Origin: a virus
Virus record (IMG/VR): IMGVR_UViG_3300036830_000143
Span: 1-48,931 of that record
Length of the DNA stretch: 48,931 nt
Strand: one strand, 5' to 3'
Under the pieces are notes generated by a model. The model did no database searches. It saw only the letters and a list, made by a program, of their open reading frames with translations, and was not told the origin of the DNA. The position numbers were made by a program, and so were the translations under genes. Positions 9,194 to 17,114 of the stretch are shown piece after piece (the first letter of the stretch is position 1; each line of letters opens with the position of its first letter).

Positions 9194-12120
9194 GCGAACT
9201 TGATCTAGCTCTAAATGGCATTCCCGTCAGGGATGTGCTTAGCGATAAGACCGGCTATCTAATCGAATATGAATGGGCTCAGTTTGCATGGGCTGATTTC
9301 AGCGGATATCTCGCATTTGGACCTTATGAAGAATATGGTCCTGAAGCTGCGGCTGGTTTTTATCCTGACTCGTTTGAAACTCATACTGGATCAATTTTCA
9401 CTGGGTGGGAAACTCCAGCTGAAGAAGATTGCGCGATTTGCGCTCGTCTCCGTTACTGGGAATACACGGAAGAACGGTATTGGGAGATTTGGGGATGTGC
9501 AACTGAATCAGCTAGCGCTACTGGCTGGCGACTCATGGTTCGTGATGAGGGCGGCGGCCAGAAAATGTATCTGGAGCTTTGGTACTTGGAAAATAACTAC
9601 CGAATCTCGAATGGCTACGGAGATACTGAATCGGTAGAAATTGGTCCTGGAGGAGAGATAGCTCTAGTTTTTCGCGGTGGCAAAGTGGAGGGTTGGTATC
9701 GACCCTATCCAGAAGCAGAATGGGTGCTGGCTTGCGAATACAGCAACAACTTTCGCACGGTGTTGATGTTCAGCAATCTCTGTGGGATTGGTGGATCTGG
9801 GATAGGCAATCGTTACATCGACAACTTCCGTGTTGGGTCTCTTGCTGAAGGTGAAGAAGCAGGTGGGCCAGCGGTTGAATTCTCTTTCTCTCCAACTGGA
9901 ATCTCAGTCTCTACCTTCTCAGAGATAGACGAATTCACGCGGTTGGAACCGCCAACCGGAACCTCAGTCTCGACTGCTGAAGAGCTAGACGTATTCACCT
10001 GGGAGGAGCTTGTCTCGGGCTCTTCTTCATCAACTGGCGAAGAGACGATGGAATTTGGGGCGTTCGTAGCGATGACGCTCAATGGAACTTCCAAATCTGG
10101 TCGCGAGACGCGAGTAAATCTAATTCGCAACCCGACTGGACTTTCAGGAGTTGGCAATTGGCTTAATGGAGGAGCATCAGTTTTTGAAGCTGTCAAATTC
10201 TCTGACTTCGGAGTGCCTGACATAACTCTTCCAAGTGGAGAGAAAATCACTCACGGATTTAGGATTGTTGGCCCCTCTTCACACGACATAATCTTCAGTG
10301 AATATGGAGATCAAATAGCCAGCTCGATTCTTTCTAGCTATATGTATTCCCCAACTGCTGGTGCTGCAATGACTCAGTACATACTTTCCAATACCAATCC
10401 AACTGTAGGATTGGGATTGGGTGGATCTACTCATTCATTGTCAGCTGCATGGACTAGGTTCAGCGATACTGCTTCCCCCTCGTCAGAATTTCAGGCGGTC
10501 GATTGGAGGAATGCATCGGGGAAAGAAATAGAATGGTTCTTGGCAGTTCCAGTATGGGAGTCAGGAACTTCTCTAGACTCAGTCTTCCCCACTCCAAATC
10601 AGACTGCATCAGGAGAAGCATCTGAAAAAGAAAATGGAACGTGGGCCTTCAATCCTGTGATCGAGTCTTTTCAGGCTGAAGAATCGATATCAGGGTCTCC
10701 AACTTCATCAGGATCTGAGGTAGATACCTTCGAGCGCGGCGAACTGCTGAGCGGAGAATCATCTAGCAATGGATCTGAGGAACAGATACTGACGTTTGAA
10801 GATTTCACTAGCGGCGCTTCGTCTAGCTCCTTTTCAGAGACTGACGAATTCAGCTCTACTGAGTCACTCTCCGGAGCCAGCGCTTCAGCTGGATCGTCTC
10901 TCGACTCTGCTGAAACGATCGAGCAGATGGCGGGGTCTTCGAGTAGCTCGGGCTCAGAGGAACAGGAATTCCAGCTTCTCCAGCCGGAACAGCCTGTTCC
11001 ATCGCCAATCAAATCACGTCGTCGTCTCCTCGCAGTGAGATGGAAGTTCTTCCTCTGTGACTCAACCACGATGGAATTGCTCGGAGAGATCAAGCAGGCT
11101 CGCGGCAAGAATCTTCAGCTCGCCCTCGACAAGCCAGGTGGATGCGGATTCAATGTTCCTATTGACTACGACCTATTCAAAGATGTGGAAGAGATAAATC
11201 ACGGGATCGTTGCTTATCGAGGAGACACTCCTCGTTACTCGGGGATGATTTGGAACATCAACGAGAACACGGATGGCAATTCGATCGCCATCCAGAGCGT
11301 CGGTTGGTTCGAGACTCTCAATCATCGTCGCCTTCGTGAAAACGTTGGCTATCCTCCCTTCAGCACTGGAGTGGTCAATGCTGGTCAGATCATCTTCATG
11401 CCGGCGCAGGGAACGGTTGGAGCTACCAGCTACCACCCTGGCGGCTTATTGACTATCGCCAATGCACAGCGTGATACATGGATTGGCGAAGGCGTTAACA
11501 AAGATGTGATGCAGCGAATCATCAGCTATCAGAAGGCTCAGAACATTGGCCAGGCGATCTCACAGCTGACGGAAGTAGAGGCTGGCTTTGACTTCACGAT
11601 TGACCCGTTGACTAGGCTCATGGGTCTCCACAACTGGGATGAAGTCCCGGACAAAACTGAAGAGGTCGTCTTCGGTTACAACTGGGGTAACAAGAACATC
11701 AAGAGCCTTGGTCGGCAGTTTGATCCTTCTGTCATGGCGAATCGAGTCACGGCACTCGGCAAATATGGTGGAGGCTTTGCAGAGGACATCGAGTCGCAGG
11801 AGAAATATCAGCTGTTCGAGGAGATGCCACAGCTCAATGACGTAGTCGATCCCAACGTCTTGCTGGGATACGCTGGCGGCGAGGTTCTGTTGCGGAATCG
11901 ACCACGAGTGATGTACTCCTTCCAGCCTTTTCCTTATTCAGGCAACAAAAAAGTTCCCCAGCCGTTTGATGATTACGACATTGGCGACAAGATCTTCTTC
12001 ACGGCAATCAAGCCTCCGCGAATCGATATCCGGGGTCAGGCAGTCAGGGTCTATGGCATGAACATCGATATCACCGACGAGGGCAACGAGAAGGTAAGTG
12101 CGTTGCAGATCAGCCCCTAA
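9190..12120 (+). CDS. large minor tail protein, Gp37-like C-terminal domain
   Basis: A 976-residue tail-tip protein. The C-terminal 370 residues (from about RRRLLAVRWKFFLCD to VSALQISP) have the look of the siphovirus Gp37-like/tail-associated family found in actinophages (ARGKNLQLALDKPGGC, YSGMIWNINEN, PFDDYDIGDKIFF). The N-terminal 600 residues are different: a probable beta-sandwich domain with many aromatic residues, then Ser/Gly/Glu-rich tandem repeats in two blocks separated by a second globular segment. The repeats likely form a flexible spacer or an exposed binding surface. The start is chosen by the ATGA overlap with a 9-codon leader; the stop overlaps the next ATG (TAATG). Confidence 0.82.
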   Translation: MSELDLALNGIPVRDVLSDKTGYLIEYEWAQFAWADFSGYLAFGPYEEYGPEAAAGFYPDSFETHTGSIFTGWETPAEEDCAICARLRYWEYTEERYWEIWGCATESASATGWRLMVRDEGGGQKMYLELWYLENNYRISNGYGDTESVEIGPGGEIALVFRGGKVEGWYRPYPEAEWVLACEYSNNFRTVLMFSNLCGIGGSGIGNRYIDNFRVGSLAEGEEAGGPAVEFSFSPTGISVSTFSEIDEFTRLEPPTGTSVSTAEELDVFTWEELVSGSSSSTGEETMEFGAFVAMTLNGTSKSGRETRVNLIRNPTGLSGVGNWLNGGASVFEAVKFSDFGVPDITLPSGEKITHGFRIVGPSSHDIIFSEYGDQIASSILSSYMYSPTAGAAMTQYILSNTNPTVGLGLGGSTHSLSAAWTRFSDTASPSSEFQAVDWRNASGKEIEWFLAVPVWESGTSLDSVFPTPNQTASGEASEKENGTWAFNPVIESFQAEESISGSPTSSGSEVDTFERGELLSGESSSNGSEEQILTFEDFTSGASSSSFSETDEFSSTESLSGASASAGSSLDSAETIEQMAGSSSSSGSEEQEFQLLQPEQPVPSPIKSRRRLLAVRWKFFLCDSTTMELLGEIKQARGKNLQLALDKPGGCGFNVPIDYDLFKDVEEINHGIVAYRGDTPRYSGMIWNINENTDGNSIAIQSVGWFETLNHRRLRENVGYPPFSTGVVNAGQIIFMPAQGTVGATSYHPGGLLTIANAQRDTWIGEGVNKDVMQRIISYQKAQNIGQAISQLTEVEAGFDFTIDPLTRLMGLHNWDEVPDKTEEVVFGYNWGNKNIKSLGRQFDPSVMANRVTALGKYGGGFAEDIESQEKYQLFEEMPQLNDVVDPNVLLGYAGGEVLLRNRPRVMYSFQPFPYSGNKKVPQPFDDYDIGDKIFFTAIKPPRIDIRGQAVRVYGMNIDITDEGNEKVSALQISP
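10668..10980 (+). repeat. Ser-rich tandem repeats inside the minor tail gene
   Basis: About five or six imperfect copies, roughly 17-20 codons each, of a unit of the type E-SxSGxSSSxGSExxxF (SISGSPTSSGSEVDTF, LLSGESSSNGSEEQIL, FTSGASSSSFSETDEF, SLSGASASAGSSLDSA, QMAGSSSSSGSEEQEF). Two or three earlier copies lie at about 9885-10050 (TGTSVSTAEELDVF, SGSSSSTGEETMEF). The bases are diverged between copies, so these are old protein repeats, not a recent DNA duplication. Confidence 0.75.
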
Positions 12121-13418
12121 TGCCAGGTTCAGAGTTCTTCCTTCAGGATGACGATGCCTCCTTGTTGCGCGAGATGCTCCAGCGGATTGAACAGCTGGAA
12201 GCACAGACGGCTGAGAGGATGCCGCCAGGGCTTCTCACGCCCTATCTCGGGCCTGTTCGATCAGAGTTCTGGTCTGATTCTCATCTCGATGCAATCGGGG
12301 CTAACTGGACGCACCACTACCAGCTGAACGAGATCAATACCAACGGCGTCGTTCACGATCGATCTGAAGAAGAAGCATTTGATGGAGCCCTGGCTGCGGA
12401 CAGCGGCGTAGCGTTCCCTCAGCAGGGTCAGATAGGAGGGCTGGTTTCAGATGGAAGTTACTCGGTCTACTTCCCCGGAATAGAACGCAGCCGAATAGAT
12501 CTCCCGCTGCTCTCCAGTTTGACTACTGGGTTCAACTTCGAGGTTATGTTCAAGGCTCAGTCTCTGCCGCAGGAGGCTGTGATCTTCTACAATGGAAAAT
12601 ATGGAACCAATGGCTATGGTCTTGCGATTGACAACGGCTCTGGATCATCTGGGGAAAAACTCGTTGTCCGCTACAACGCAACGCTTTACAACACGGGAAT
12701 CACGCTCGTCGCAGGACAGTGGTACAACGTCAACGTAACGGTCACTGGATCGACTACCTTGGTTTCAGTTGCGACGATCAATCCGACGACTAAAGTTTTG
12801 ACCAGGACTACGGCATCGACCACTACTCCTTCCTATGTAACCCCAACTCTGCGCGCTTGCATTGGCAGCTGTGATCCGACGACTTCAACTCAGGTCTTTA
12901 AAGGATGGGTGGATGAAGTCAATATCTTCAATGGAGCTATTGCTACTACTGAAGTGGTCAATTCCAACTACGATCGTTATCTCACTGCTCTTGAAGCTCC
13001 GGCTCCTCTTGGATTCGTCAAGCCCGATGGCACTGTGGTCAGTCGAGCAAAGTTCGATCGCCTCTTCAAAGCGATTGGAACGATCTATGGAGTCGGGGAT
13101 GGAACTACGACCTTCAATCTTCCCAATCTGGTTGGACGAGTTCCATTCATGCGCTCATCTGGGTCTCTTGGAGCGTCAGGAGGAGAGGAAAATCACACGC
13201 TGACGATTCCTGAGCTTCCCACGCACTCTCACCCTCCTGCTTCTGGATATGGGTCTTACTGGCAGACTGCAACTGGATCTTTAGGCGGCTTAATTGCAGA
13301 AGGACCACCTGGGTTTGGTGCTAACAATCTGGTTGGAAGAACTGGGAATGAAGGCGGTGGCGGGGGGCATAACAACATGCCTCCCTATCTAATTACCAAC
13401 TACCTAATAAAGACCTGA
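12120..13418 (+). CDS. tail protein with LamG-like lectin domain and tail collar domain
   Basis: A 432-residue receptor-binding candidate. The N-terminus has a short coiled coil (REMLQRIEQLEAQTAERM). Residues about 60-285 form a LamG/concanavalin-type sandwich (DGSYSVYFPG, GFNFEVMFKAQ, KGWVDEVNIFNGAI), a common sugar-binding fold. The C-terminal third is a collar domain (GFVKPDGTVVSRAKFDRLF, FNLPNLVGRVPF, NHTLTIPELPTHSH, NMPPYLITNYLIKT). Its start overlaps the stop of the minor tail gene by one base and its stop overlaps the next ATG, so it sits in the same operon. Domain calls are from motif reading. Confidence 0.82.
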   Translation: MPGSEFFLQDDDASLLREMLQRIEQLEAQTAERMPPGLLTPYLGPVRSEFWSDSHLDAIGANWTHHYQLNEINTNGVVHDRSEEEAFDGALAADSGVAFPQQGQIGGLVSDGSYSVYFPGIERSRIDLPLLSSLTTGFNFEVMFKAQSLPQEAVIFYNGKYGTNGYGLAIDNGSGSSGEKLVVRYNATLYNTGITLVAGQWYNVNVTVTGSTTLVSVATINPTTKVLTRTTASTTTPSYVTPTLRACIGSCDPTTSTQVFKGWVDEVNIFNGAIATTEVVNSNYDRYLTALEAPAPLGFVKPDGTVVSRAKFDRLFKAIGTIYGVGDGTTTFNLPNLVGRVPFMRSSGSLGASGGEENHTLTIPELPTHSHPPASGYGSYWQTATGSLGGLIAEGPPGFGANNLVGRTGNEGGGGGHNNMPPYLITNYLIKT

Positions 13419-13570
13419 TGAGCTTCAGGGGAAATATTGGAATTGACTTCTCTGACTTAACGTTTCCAGAGGGTAGAATTGCTGGCGAGATGTTGACTGA
13501 CGGAGACCAGCCGAGAGGCCCTAACGCCATGAGGAGGAGTGAATGTGGGAAGGCGCATGGACCTGGATAA
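13418..13570 (+). CDS. 50-residue hypothetical protein
   Basis: A short frame that begins at the TGATG junction with the collar gene and overlaps the next gene by 28 bases. The product starts MSFRGNIGIDFSDLTF and ends in a basic, Gly-rich tail. Without the overlap geometry I would not call it. It has no recognisable domain. The 125 bases between the tail and holin-like genes would otherwise be empty, which supports it weakly. Confidence 0.4.
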   Translation: MSFRGNIGIDFSDLTFPEGRIAGEMLTDGDQPRGPNAMRRSECGKAHGPG

Positions 13571-13728
13571 CCCGAGGATGCGCGCTCGTAGGGTTTGGAT
13601 TCCTGCTCGCTGGGCCTGGGTTCGAAGCTCCTTGGGGGGCATATATTCTCTTGATTGGCTTGTTCTTCGGACCCGATGTGCTGAAGAGCCAGGTTTTGCA
13701 ACAGGTGGGGAAGAAGGAGGACAAATGA
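13543..13728 (+). CDS. small membrane protein, holin candidate
   Basis: A 61-residue protein with two hydrophobic stretches (about residues 8-25, GCALVGFGFLLAGPGF, and 31-46, WGAYILLIGLFFGPDV) and a charged C-terminus (KKEDK). This is the usual shape of a small class II-type holin. GAGGAGG seven to eight bases upstream of ATG decides the start. It overlaps the next gene (ATGA). The position directly after the tail genes is a common place for the lysis cassette. No endolysin lies next to it; the nearest wall-degrading candidates are in the tape measure and at the right end of the window. Confidence 0.6.
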   Translation: MWEGAWTWITRGCALVGFGFLLAGPGFEAPWGAYILLIGLFFGPDVLKSQVLQQVGKKEDK

Positions 13729-13850
13729 TGGCTCAGACCTGGAGGTCCGGGTCTTCCCCAGCAGGCATCTGGATCATCCTGATCTACATAGCTGTGATTC
13801 TAACTATCGCGTTCGTCGCCACGGCATTACAGCCAGGAGGGCCGTTCTAA
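13725..13850 (+). CDS. 41-residue single-span membrane protein
   Basis: Starts at the ATGATG overlapping the previous stop, behind AAGGAGGAC. A short polar N-terminus is followed by one strong membrane span (IWIILIYIAVILTIAFVA) and a Gly/Pro tail. It may be a second holin or holin partner. An overlapping, longer frame reading from 13539 is explained by the holin-like gene in another frame, so I use the start at 13725. Confidence 0.55.
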   Translation: MMAQTWRSGSSPAGIWIILIYIAVILTIAFVATALQPGGPF

Positions 13851-13851
13851 G

Positions 13852-14250
13852 ATGCCGAGTCTAGTGCTCACTCATGGTTGGTGGGATCGTCACTGGCTGA
13901 AGGTTTGCCTAATTGCGCTGTTCATTTGGACCACGGTCGGGTTCGTAGCCACCACCAATGAGCGCTCGACTCGCATAGACGCCAATACCGAATTCGCCGT
14001 TAATCTTCGCAATGGGCTGGTCCGGAGCTGCAACGACAATGGCAACCCTCTCCGGGAAGCAGTGCAGGAACTTCTGGAAGAACAGATCAAACAGTCCAAA
14101 CCCTCCGTGGTCGCCAAACTCTTCCCGCAGATCGCGCCAGAGGAACTGGAACGACTGATCAGGGAACAGAACGAAAACAAGCGCAAAATCATCAAGAAAA
14201 TCGCGCCTCTGAAATGCGAAAGCCTGTATCCAACCACGGATAGCGAATAG
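13852..14250 (+). CDS. membrane-anchored coiled-coil protein
   Basis: A 132-residue protein with one N-terminal membrane span (about residues 16-35, LKVCLIALFIWTTVGFVAT) followed by a soluble, charged helical domain (ELLEEQIKQSK, LERLIREQNENKRKIIKK) with two Cys. The layout fits a spanin-like or lysis-accessory protein, but no family is certain. AGGAGG lies 13 bases upstream of the ATG. It completes a run of three small membrane genes. Confidence 0.65.
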   Translation: MPSLVLTHGWWDRHWLKVCLIALFIWTTVGFVATTNERSTRIDANTEFAVNLRNGLVRSCNDNGNPLREAVQELLEEQIKQSKPSVVAKLFPQIAPEELERLIREQNENKRKIIKKIAPLKCESLYPTTDSE

Positions 14251-14258
14251 TGGTTGAG

Positions 14259-14375
14259 ATGGCAAGTTGGGTGGGCAATCAGGTGAAGATCATTGGGTTG
14301 GTCACGCCCTTGTTATTGAGCATCATCGTAATGACGCCTGGTGTAGCATTCTTCGTGCTTTGCGCCCTGGTGTAA
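14259..14375 (+). CDS. 38-residue hydrophobic peptide gene
   Basis: The frame encodes a mostly hydrophobic peptide (VKIIGLVTPLLLSIIVM, then VAFFVLCALV), probably membrane-inserted. A GTG at 14250, overlapping the previous TAG, is an alternative start adding three residues. The last 15 bases overlap the first tRNA. That overlap and the weak ribosome binding site keep confidence low. It would be the fourth small membrane gene of the cassette. Confidence 0.38.
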   Translation: MASWVGNQVKIIGLVTPLLLSIIVMTPGVAFFVLCALV

Positions 14376-14431
14376 TGGAAGCACGGGTCGCTCTGGACGA
14401 TCTAGTCGTGGTTCGAGTCCCTGGGGCACAG
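14361..14431 (+). tRNA. tRNA-Gln (CTG), two stem mismatches
   Basis: The sequence folds as a tRNA: acceptor TGCGCCC with GGGCACA (one C-A mismatch), anticodon stem GGTCG/CGATC with loop CTCTGGA giving anticodon CTG, and a T-arm CGTGG-TTCGAGT-CCCTG with one mismatch. The layout GTGTAATGGAAGCAC in the D-arm is typical of tRNA-Gln. CCA is not encoded. Two mismatches leave open that it is partly decayed. Confidence 0.6.
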
Positions 14432-14433
14432 CT

Positions 14434-14506
14434 GCCCGTATAGCTCAGCTGGCAGAGCGTCGGCCTTTTAAGCCGAGAGTCCTGGGTTCGATCCCCAGTG
14501 CGGGCA
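14434..14506 (+). tRNA. tRNA-Lys (TTT)
   Basis: A clean cloverleaf: acceptor GCCCGTA with TGCGGGC (one T-G pair), D-arm GCTC/GAGC, anticodon stem TCGGC/GCCGA with loop CTTTTAA giving anticodon TTT, and T-arm CTGGG-TTCGATC-CCCAG. CCA is not encoded. It follows tRNA-Gln by two bases. Confidence 0.92.
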
Positions 14507-14511
14507 TTGAA

Positions 14512-14584
14512 TGGGAGCGGTCGGAATCGAACCGACGACACCATGCGTTTCAAGCATGTGCTCTACCAACTGAGCTACGCCCCC
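14512..14584 (-). tRNA. tRNA-Phe (GAA), minus strand
   Basis: On the minus strand the acceptor GGGGGCG pairs with CGCTCCC (one G-T), the D-arm is GCTC/GAGC, the anticodon stem is CATGC/GCATG with loop TTGAAAC giving anticodon GAA, and the T-arm is GTCGG-TTCGATT-CCGAC. It converges on the plus-strand tRNA-Lys, five bases away. It lies directly downstream of a minus-strand gene and is probably cotranscribed with it. Confidence 0.9.
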
Positions 14585-14591
14585 GTATTGA

Positions 14592-14849
14592 CTACCTGGG
14601 TTTGGGGAACCCAGGATCTCCGAAGCTAGGAAATCGTCCGGGAGCAGGAGGAGGACCAGAGCGACGCTTTTGGCGACGAGTGCCGCCGAGTAGCTTCATG
14701 ACGATTTGCTCTTTGGTCATTCCACATTCTATGCAGTCGTTTCGTTCGACTTGGGTCTGGACGTTCAGCGGGAAGTGATGGAAGCCGTCATAGCTCTTCT
14801 CACATGGCAGAAGATGGGTCCTCCAAGAGTTGTGATCGCCGATATCCAC
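14592..14849 (-). CDS. minus-strand small Cys-containing protein, upstream of tRNA-Phe
   Basis: An 85-codon frame opening with GTG at 14849. The product has a CxxC pair (DCIECG), an upstream Cys (LPCEKSYDGFHHF), a helix (MTKEQIVMKLLGG) and a basic Pro-rich tail. It reads like a natural small zinc-binding phage protein. Three things support it. A TAAGATCCCA box lies ten bases before the GTG on the same strand. The TAG stop sits inside a GTAGTCAA word in sense orientation, as at many genuine gene ends here. It leads straight into tRNA-Phe. The helicase frame extends upstream over it, but a helicase start at 14868 removes the conflict. Function unknown. Confidence 0.55.
   Translation of the reverse strand: MDIGDHNSWRTHLLPCEKSYDGFHHFPLNVQTQVERNDCIECGMTKEQIVMKLLGGTRRQKRRSGPPPAPGRFPSFGDPGFPKPR
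14595..14615 (-). other. hairpin at the end of the minus-strand gene
   Basis: An 8-bp perfect inverted repeat, CCTGGGTT and AACCCAGG with a 5-base loop, covers the last codons of the minus-strand gene, just before its TAG and tRNA-Phe. There is no T-run, so it is more likely an RNA processing or stability element than an intrinsic terminator. Confidence 0.4.
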
Positions 14850-14855
14850 TATTGT

Positions 14856-14865
14856 TGGGATCTTA
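14856..14865 (-). promoter_or_regulatory. TAAGATCCCA promoter box (minus strand)
   Basis: On the minus strand the context is ATGATAAGATCCCAACAATA followed by the GTG of the gene at 14849. TAAGAT fits the TAnnnT -10 of actinobacterial sigma-70 promoters, with an extended TGA in front. The predicted RNA start would be only a few bases before the GTG, giving a near-leaderless mRNA. Three further copies of the same 10-mer lie at other non-coding gene fronts. No good -35 is seen. Confidence 0.5.
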
Positions 14866-14867
14866 TC

Positions 14868-16280
14868 ATGGAGATCTCAGCTGTAATCGACAATCGAATT
14901 CGACTTCCCGGCTTTGCGCTGCCAGAAGATATGTCCAATGAGATCATTGGTGATCTCACGATTTACGACGAGGACGATGATCTGATTCTCGATATGTGGG
15001 AAGAGGATGATGGTGATCTCGTTGTTCCGCGTGGCTACGCCTTCAGGCTGGCTGAGCTGATCGAGGAGCACGAGATCGATGTGGAATGGATAGATCGCCG
15101 CGCCAAGGGCAAGGGATTTCCATGGGGCAAGCCTCTGCCTCTAGATCCAGAACAGAAGCGCATTGTCGAATGGGTGTTGGAGGCTGAACAGGGAATCGTT
15201 AAGGCTCCAACGGGAATGGGGAAGACCGTCACTTGTTTGGAGATAGTCCGTATCGTTCCAGGCGATGCAATTGTGATAGTCAATACCAAGGAGATAGCAA
15301 AGCAGTGGATGGATCGTGCTGTTGAATATCTTGGGGAGGATTTCCCCACCGAGCTAGTCGGTGATGGAAAGTTCAATATCGCTGATAGCGGTCTTACTGT
15401 GGCGCTTCAGGGGACTCTCTGGAGCCGGCGCGAAAAGCTCCAAGAAGAAGGATTCTTCGACCGCTTTTCACTTTGCATGCTCGATGAGTGCCATCACGCC
15501 ACGGCCCGGACTTTCAATGATGTGTTTGATCGCTTCAGTTCAAAAATTCGTATTGGCGTATCAGCTACCCCGGAAAAGACTGGGATCTTCGATTTAGCAG
15601 AGGTAGTCATTGGACCGATCATTGTCGAGGTTGATGAAGAGGATGTAGATCGAATCACCAAACCTAAGATCGAAGTCATCGAGACCAAACTAGGACGAGT
15701 CGAAGAGAAGAAGGGATTTAAGAAGGGGGCTCGTAAGAAGAAAAGGATCAACTATGAGTCTGAGTTGAAGAAACTTCTTGCCAGTGAAGATCGTCTAATG
15801 CTGGTGGTCAATGAGATTATGAGGAATCAGCAGCTGCATCGTAATCTGGTTATCTCAAAGCGAATCGAACATTTGGAAAATGTCTACGACGCTTTAGTTA
15901 TCGAGGGGTATCCAGAGGATCAGTTGGTAGCCATGGTTGGGGCTCACTCAATTGACGAACGAAGTGCCGCGATCGCCGCAGTTGAGGAAGGACCATGTGT
16001 TCTATTGACCACTCTTGCTGATGAGGCTTTGGATGCTCCTCTGCTGGAAGTCTTGCATCTAATATGGCCAACGGCTAATGTTGAACTTCTTCTCCAGCAG
16101 ATCGGTAGGGTTCGCCGGAATCATGCAGAGAAGAAAAAGTCTTTGGTAATTGACTACCGAGATCGTCAAGTTCCCTGCTTTGAGAGACAGTATATGAATA
16201 GACGCCACGGATGCTATGATGCTCGTTGTTTTACTGTTGTCAAGAGAGATAAAAAAGACGTGCATCGTAGAAAGCTGTAG
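14868..16280 (+). CDS. SF2 DNA helicase, UvsW/XPB-like, with replaced C-terminus
   Basis: ATP-dependent DNA helicase for recombination or fork repair. From ATG 14868 the motifs are Walker A APTGMGKT (about residue 113), DEAH-type box LDECHH (about 205), SATPEK motif III (about 231), and motif VI QQIGRVRR (about 410). The frame extends upstream to TTG 14706, but MEISAVIDNRIRLPG looks like a natural N-terminus and the upstream stretch overlaps the minus-strand gene. The last 35 residues (VPCFERQYMNRRH to FTVVKR) are duplicated at 17115-17243 in a different sequence version. A homing module inserted here has therefore brought in a new 3' end. Confidence 0.87.
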   Translation: MEISAVIDNRIRLPGFALPEDMSNEIIGDLTIYDEDDDLILDMWEEDDGDLVVPRGYAFRLAELIEEHEIDVEWIDRRAKGKGFPWGKPLPLDPEQKRIVEWVLEAEQGIVKAPTGMGKTVTCLEIVRIVPGDAIVIVNTKEIAKQWMDRAVEYLGEDFPTELVGDGKFNIADSGLTVALQGTLWSRREKLQEEGFFDRFSLCMLDECHHATARTFNDVFDRFSSKIRIGVSATPEKTGIFDLAEVVIGPIIVEVDEEDVDRITKPKIEVIETKLGRVEEKKGFKKGARKKKRINYESELKKLLASEDRLMLVVNEIMRNQQLHRNLVISKRIEHLENVYDALVIEGYPEDQLVAMVGAHSIDERSAAIAAVEEGPCVLLTTLADEALDAPLLEVLHLIWPTANVELLLQQIGRVRRNHAEKKKSLVIDYRDRQVPCFERQYMNRRHGCYDARCFTVVKRDKKDVHRRKL

Positions 16281-16742
16281 CCGACAGGCGAGATGTCGCG
16301 GCTATTGCACCAAGCATTACCAGCGCTGGAGAACGCATGGAGATCCTGAGAAGTTTCTGCGTTCCAGATTTGATGGAGAGAAGCCTAAATGCAAAGTAGA
16401 TGGTTGTGATAATGACTACTACTCTTCAGGATATTGCACGATGCACTATCGAAGGGTTCAGATTTCAGGAAACCCTGGCGAGGCTGGGGCGAGGCAAGCA
16501 GCTAGAGGCCAGCGCCGACACAAAATGGTGCCGGGTACATAGTCATTTCAGATGGAAATGGTGGCGCGATTTTGGAGCATCGGAAAGTGATGCAAGACCA
16601 TCTCGGTCGCGGTCTCTTTCCAGATGAGACTGTTCATCACAAGAATGGTCAAAGGGATGGCAACAGATATGGGAACTTGGAATTGTGGAGTTCCTGGCAA
16701 CCATCTGGACAGAGGGTTCAGGATAAAGGTCAAGTTTGCTAA
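16237..16742 (+). pseudogene. HNH homing endonuclease, frameshifted
   Basis: Two frames together make one HNH endonuclease. The first, to about 16525, carries paired zinc motifs (CIVESCSRQARCRGYCTKH and CKVDGCDNDYYSSGYCTMH). The second, from about 16521 and one frame back, carries the nuclease part (GYIVISDGNGG, EHRKVMQDHLGR, ETVHHKNGQRDGN, NLELWSSWQPSGQ). The switch point is the AAAA run at 16522-16525; one more A would restore a single frame. The protein is thus broken, or the sequence has an indel there, or a -1 slip joins the frames. TTG 16237 is a guess for the start; it overlaps the helicase end. It is the likely mobile agent of the insertion in the helicase gene. Confidence 0.75.
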
Positions 16743-16763
16743 AGAAATTTTGAATCGATATAA

Positions 16764-17114
16764 GTGAAAATCATGAAGAAATCTAAGAAGCAAAAAGATT
16801 GGGATCGTTCTTTGCGTGAGACCAAACCAATGACTTATGAGCAGAAGATGTTTCTTAAAGATTTGTGCAAACAAACTGGTGAGAGATTCAGTCATCTTCT
16901 TACTAAGGAGCAAGCTCGTTTTAGAATCGCCGAACTAAGGCAATTGCGAGATCAGCAGCAGGGTAAATCAACTCCTTCTGGTCTAAAAAAATGTCGCAAA
17001 TGTGGTCATAAATTCAAGCCTCGTGCATCTCGTGACATTCATTGCATTAATTGCATTCGTCAGTTTGAACGAGAAAAGAAGCAACGCGACCAAGAAGAAA
17101 TATTCAGTAAATAA
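16764..17114 (+). CDS. DUF3072-like protein with C-terminal zinc ribbon
   Basis: A 116-residue basic protein. The middle (PMTYEQKMFLKDLCKQTGE, then LTKEQARFRIAELRQL) resembles the small DUF3072 family, and the end is a zinc ribbon (CRKCGHKFKP, then CINC). Starts GTG 16764 or ATG 16773 are both possible; neither has a clear ribosome binding site. It lies between the homing endonuclease and the stranded old end of the helicase, so it came in as part of the same insertion or was caught in it. A DNA-binding accessory role is inferred only from the zinc ribbon and charge. Confidence 0.65.
   Translation: MKIMKKSKKQKDWDRSLRETKPMTYEQKMFLKDLCKQTGERFSHLLTKEQARFRIAELRQLRDQQQGKSTPSGLKKCRKCGHKFKPRASRDIHCINCIRQFEREKKQRDQEEIFSK

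Noticed and set aside
10668-10990. CRISPR-like or DNA tandem array in the tail gene
   Set aside because: The units are diverged in bases and repeat only at protein level.
14706-14867. Upstream extension of the helicase to TTG 14706
   Set aside because: It overlaps a more natural minus-strand gene; ATG 14868 gives a good N-terminus.
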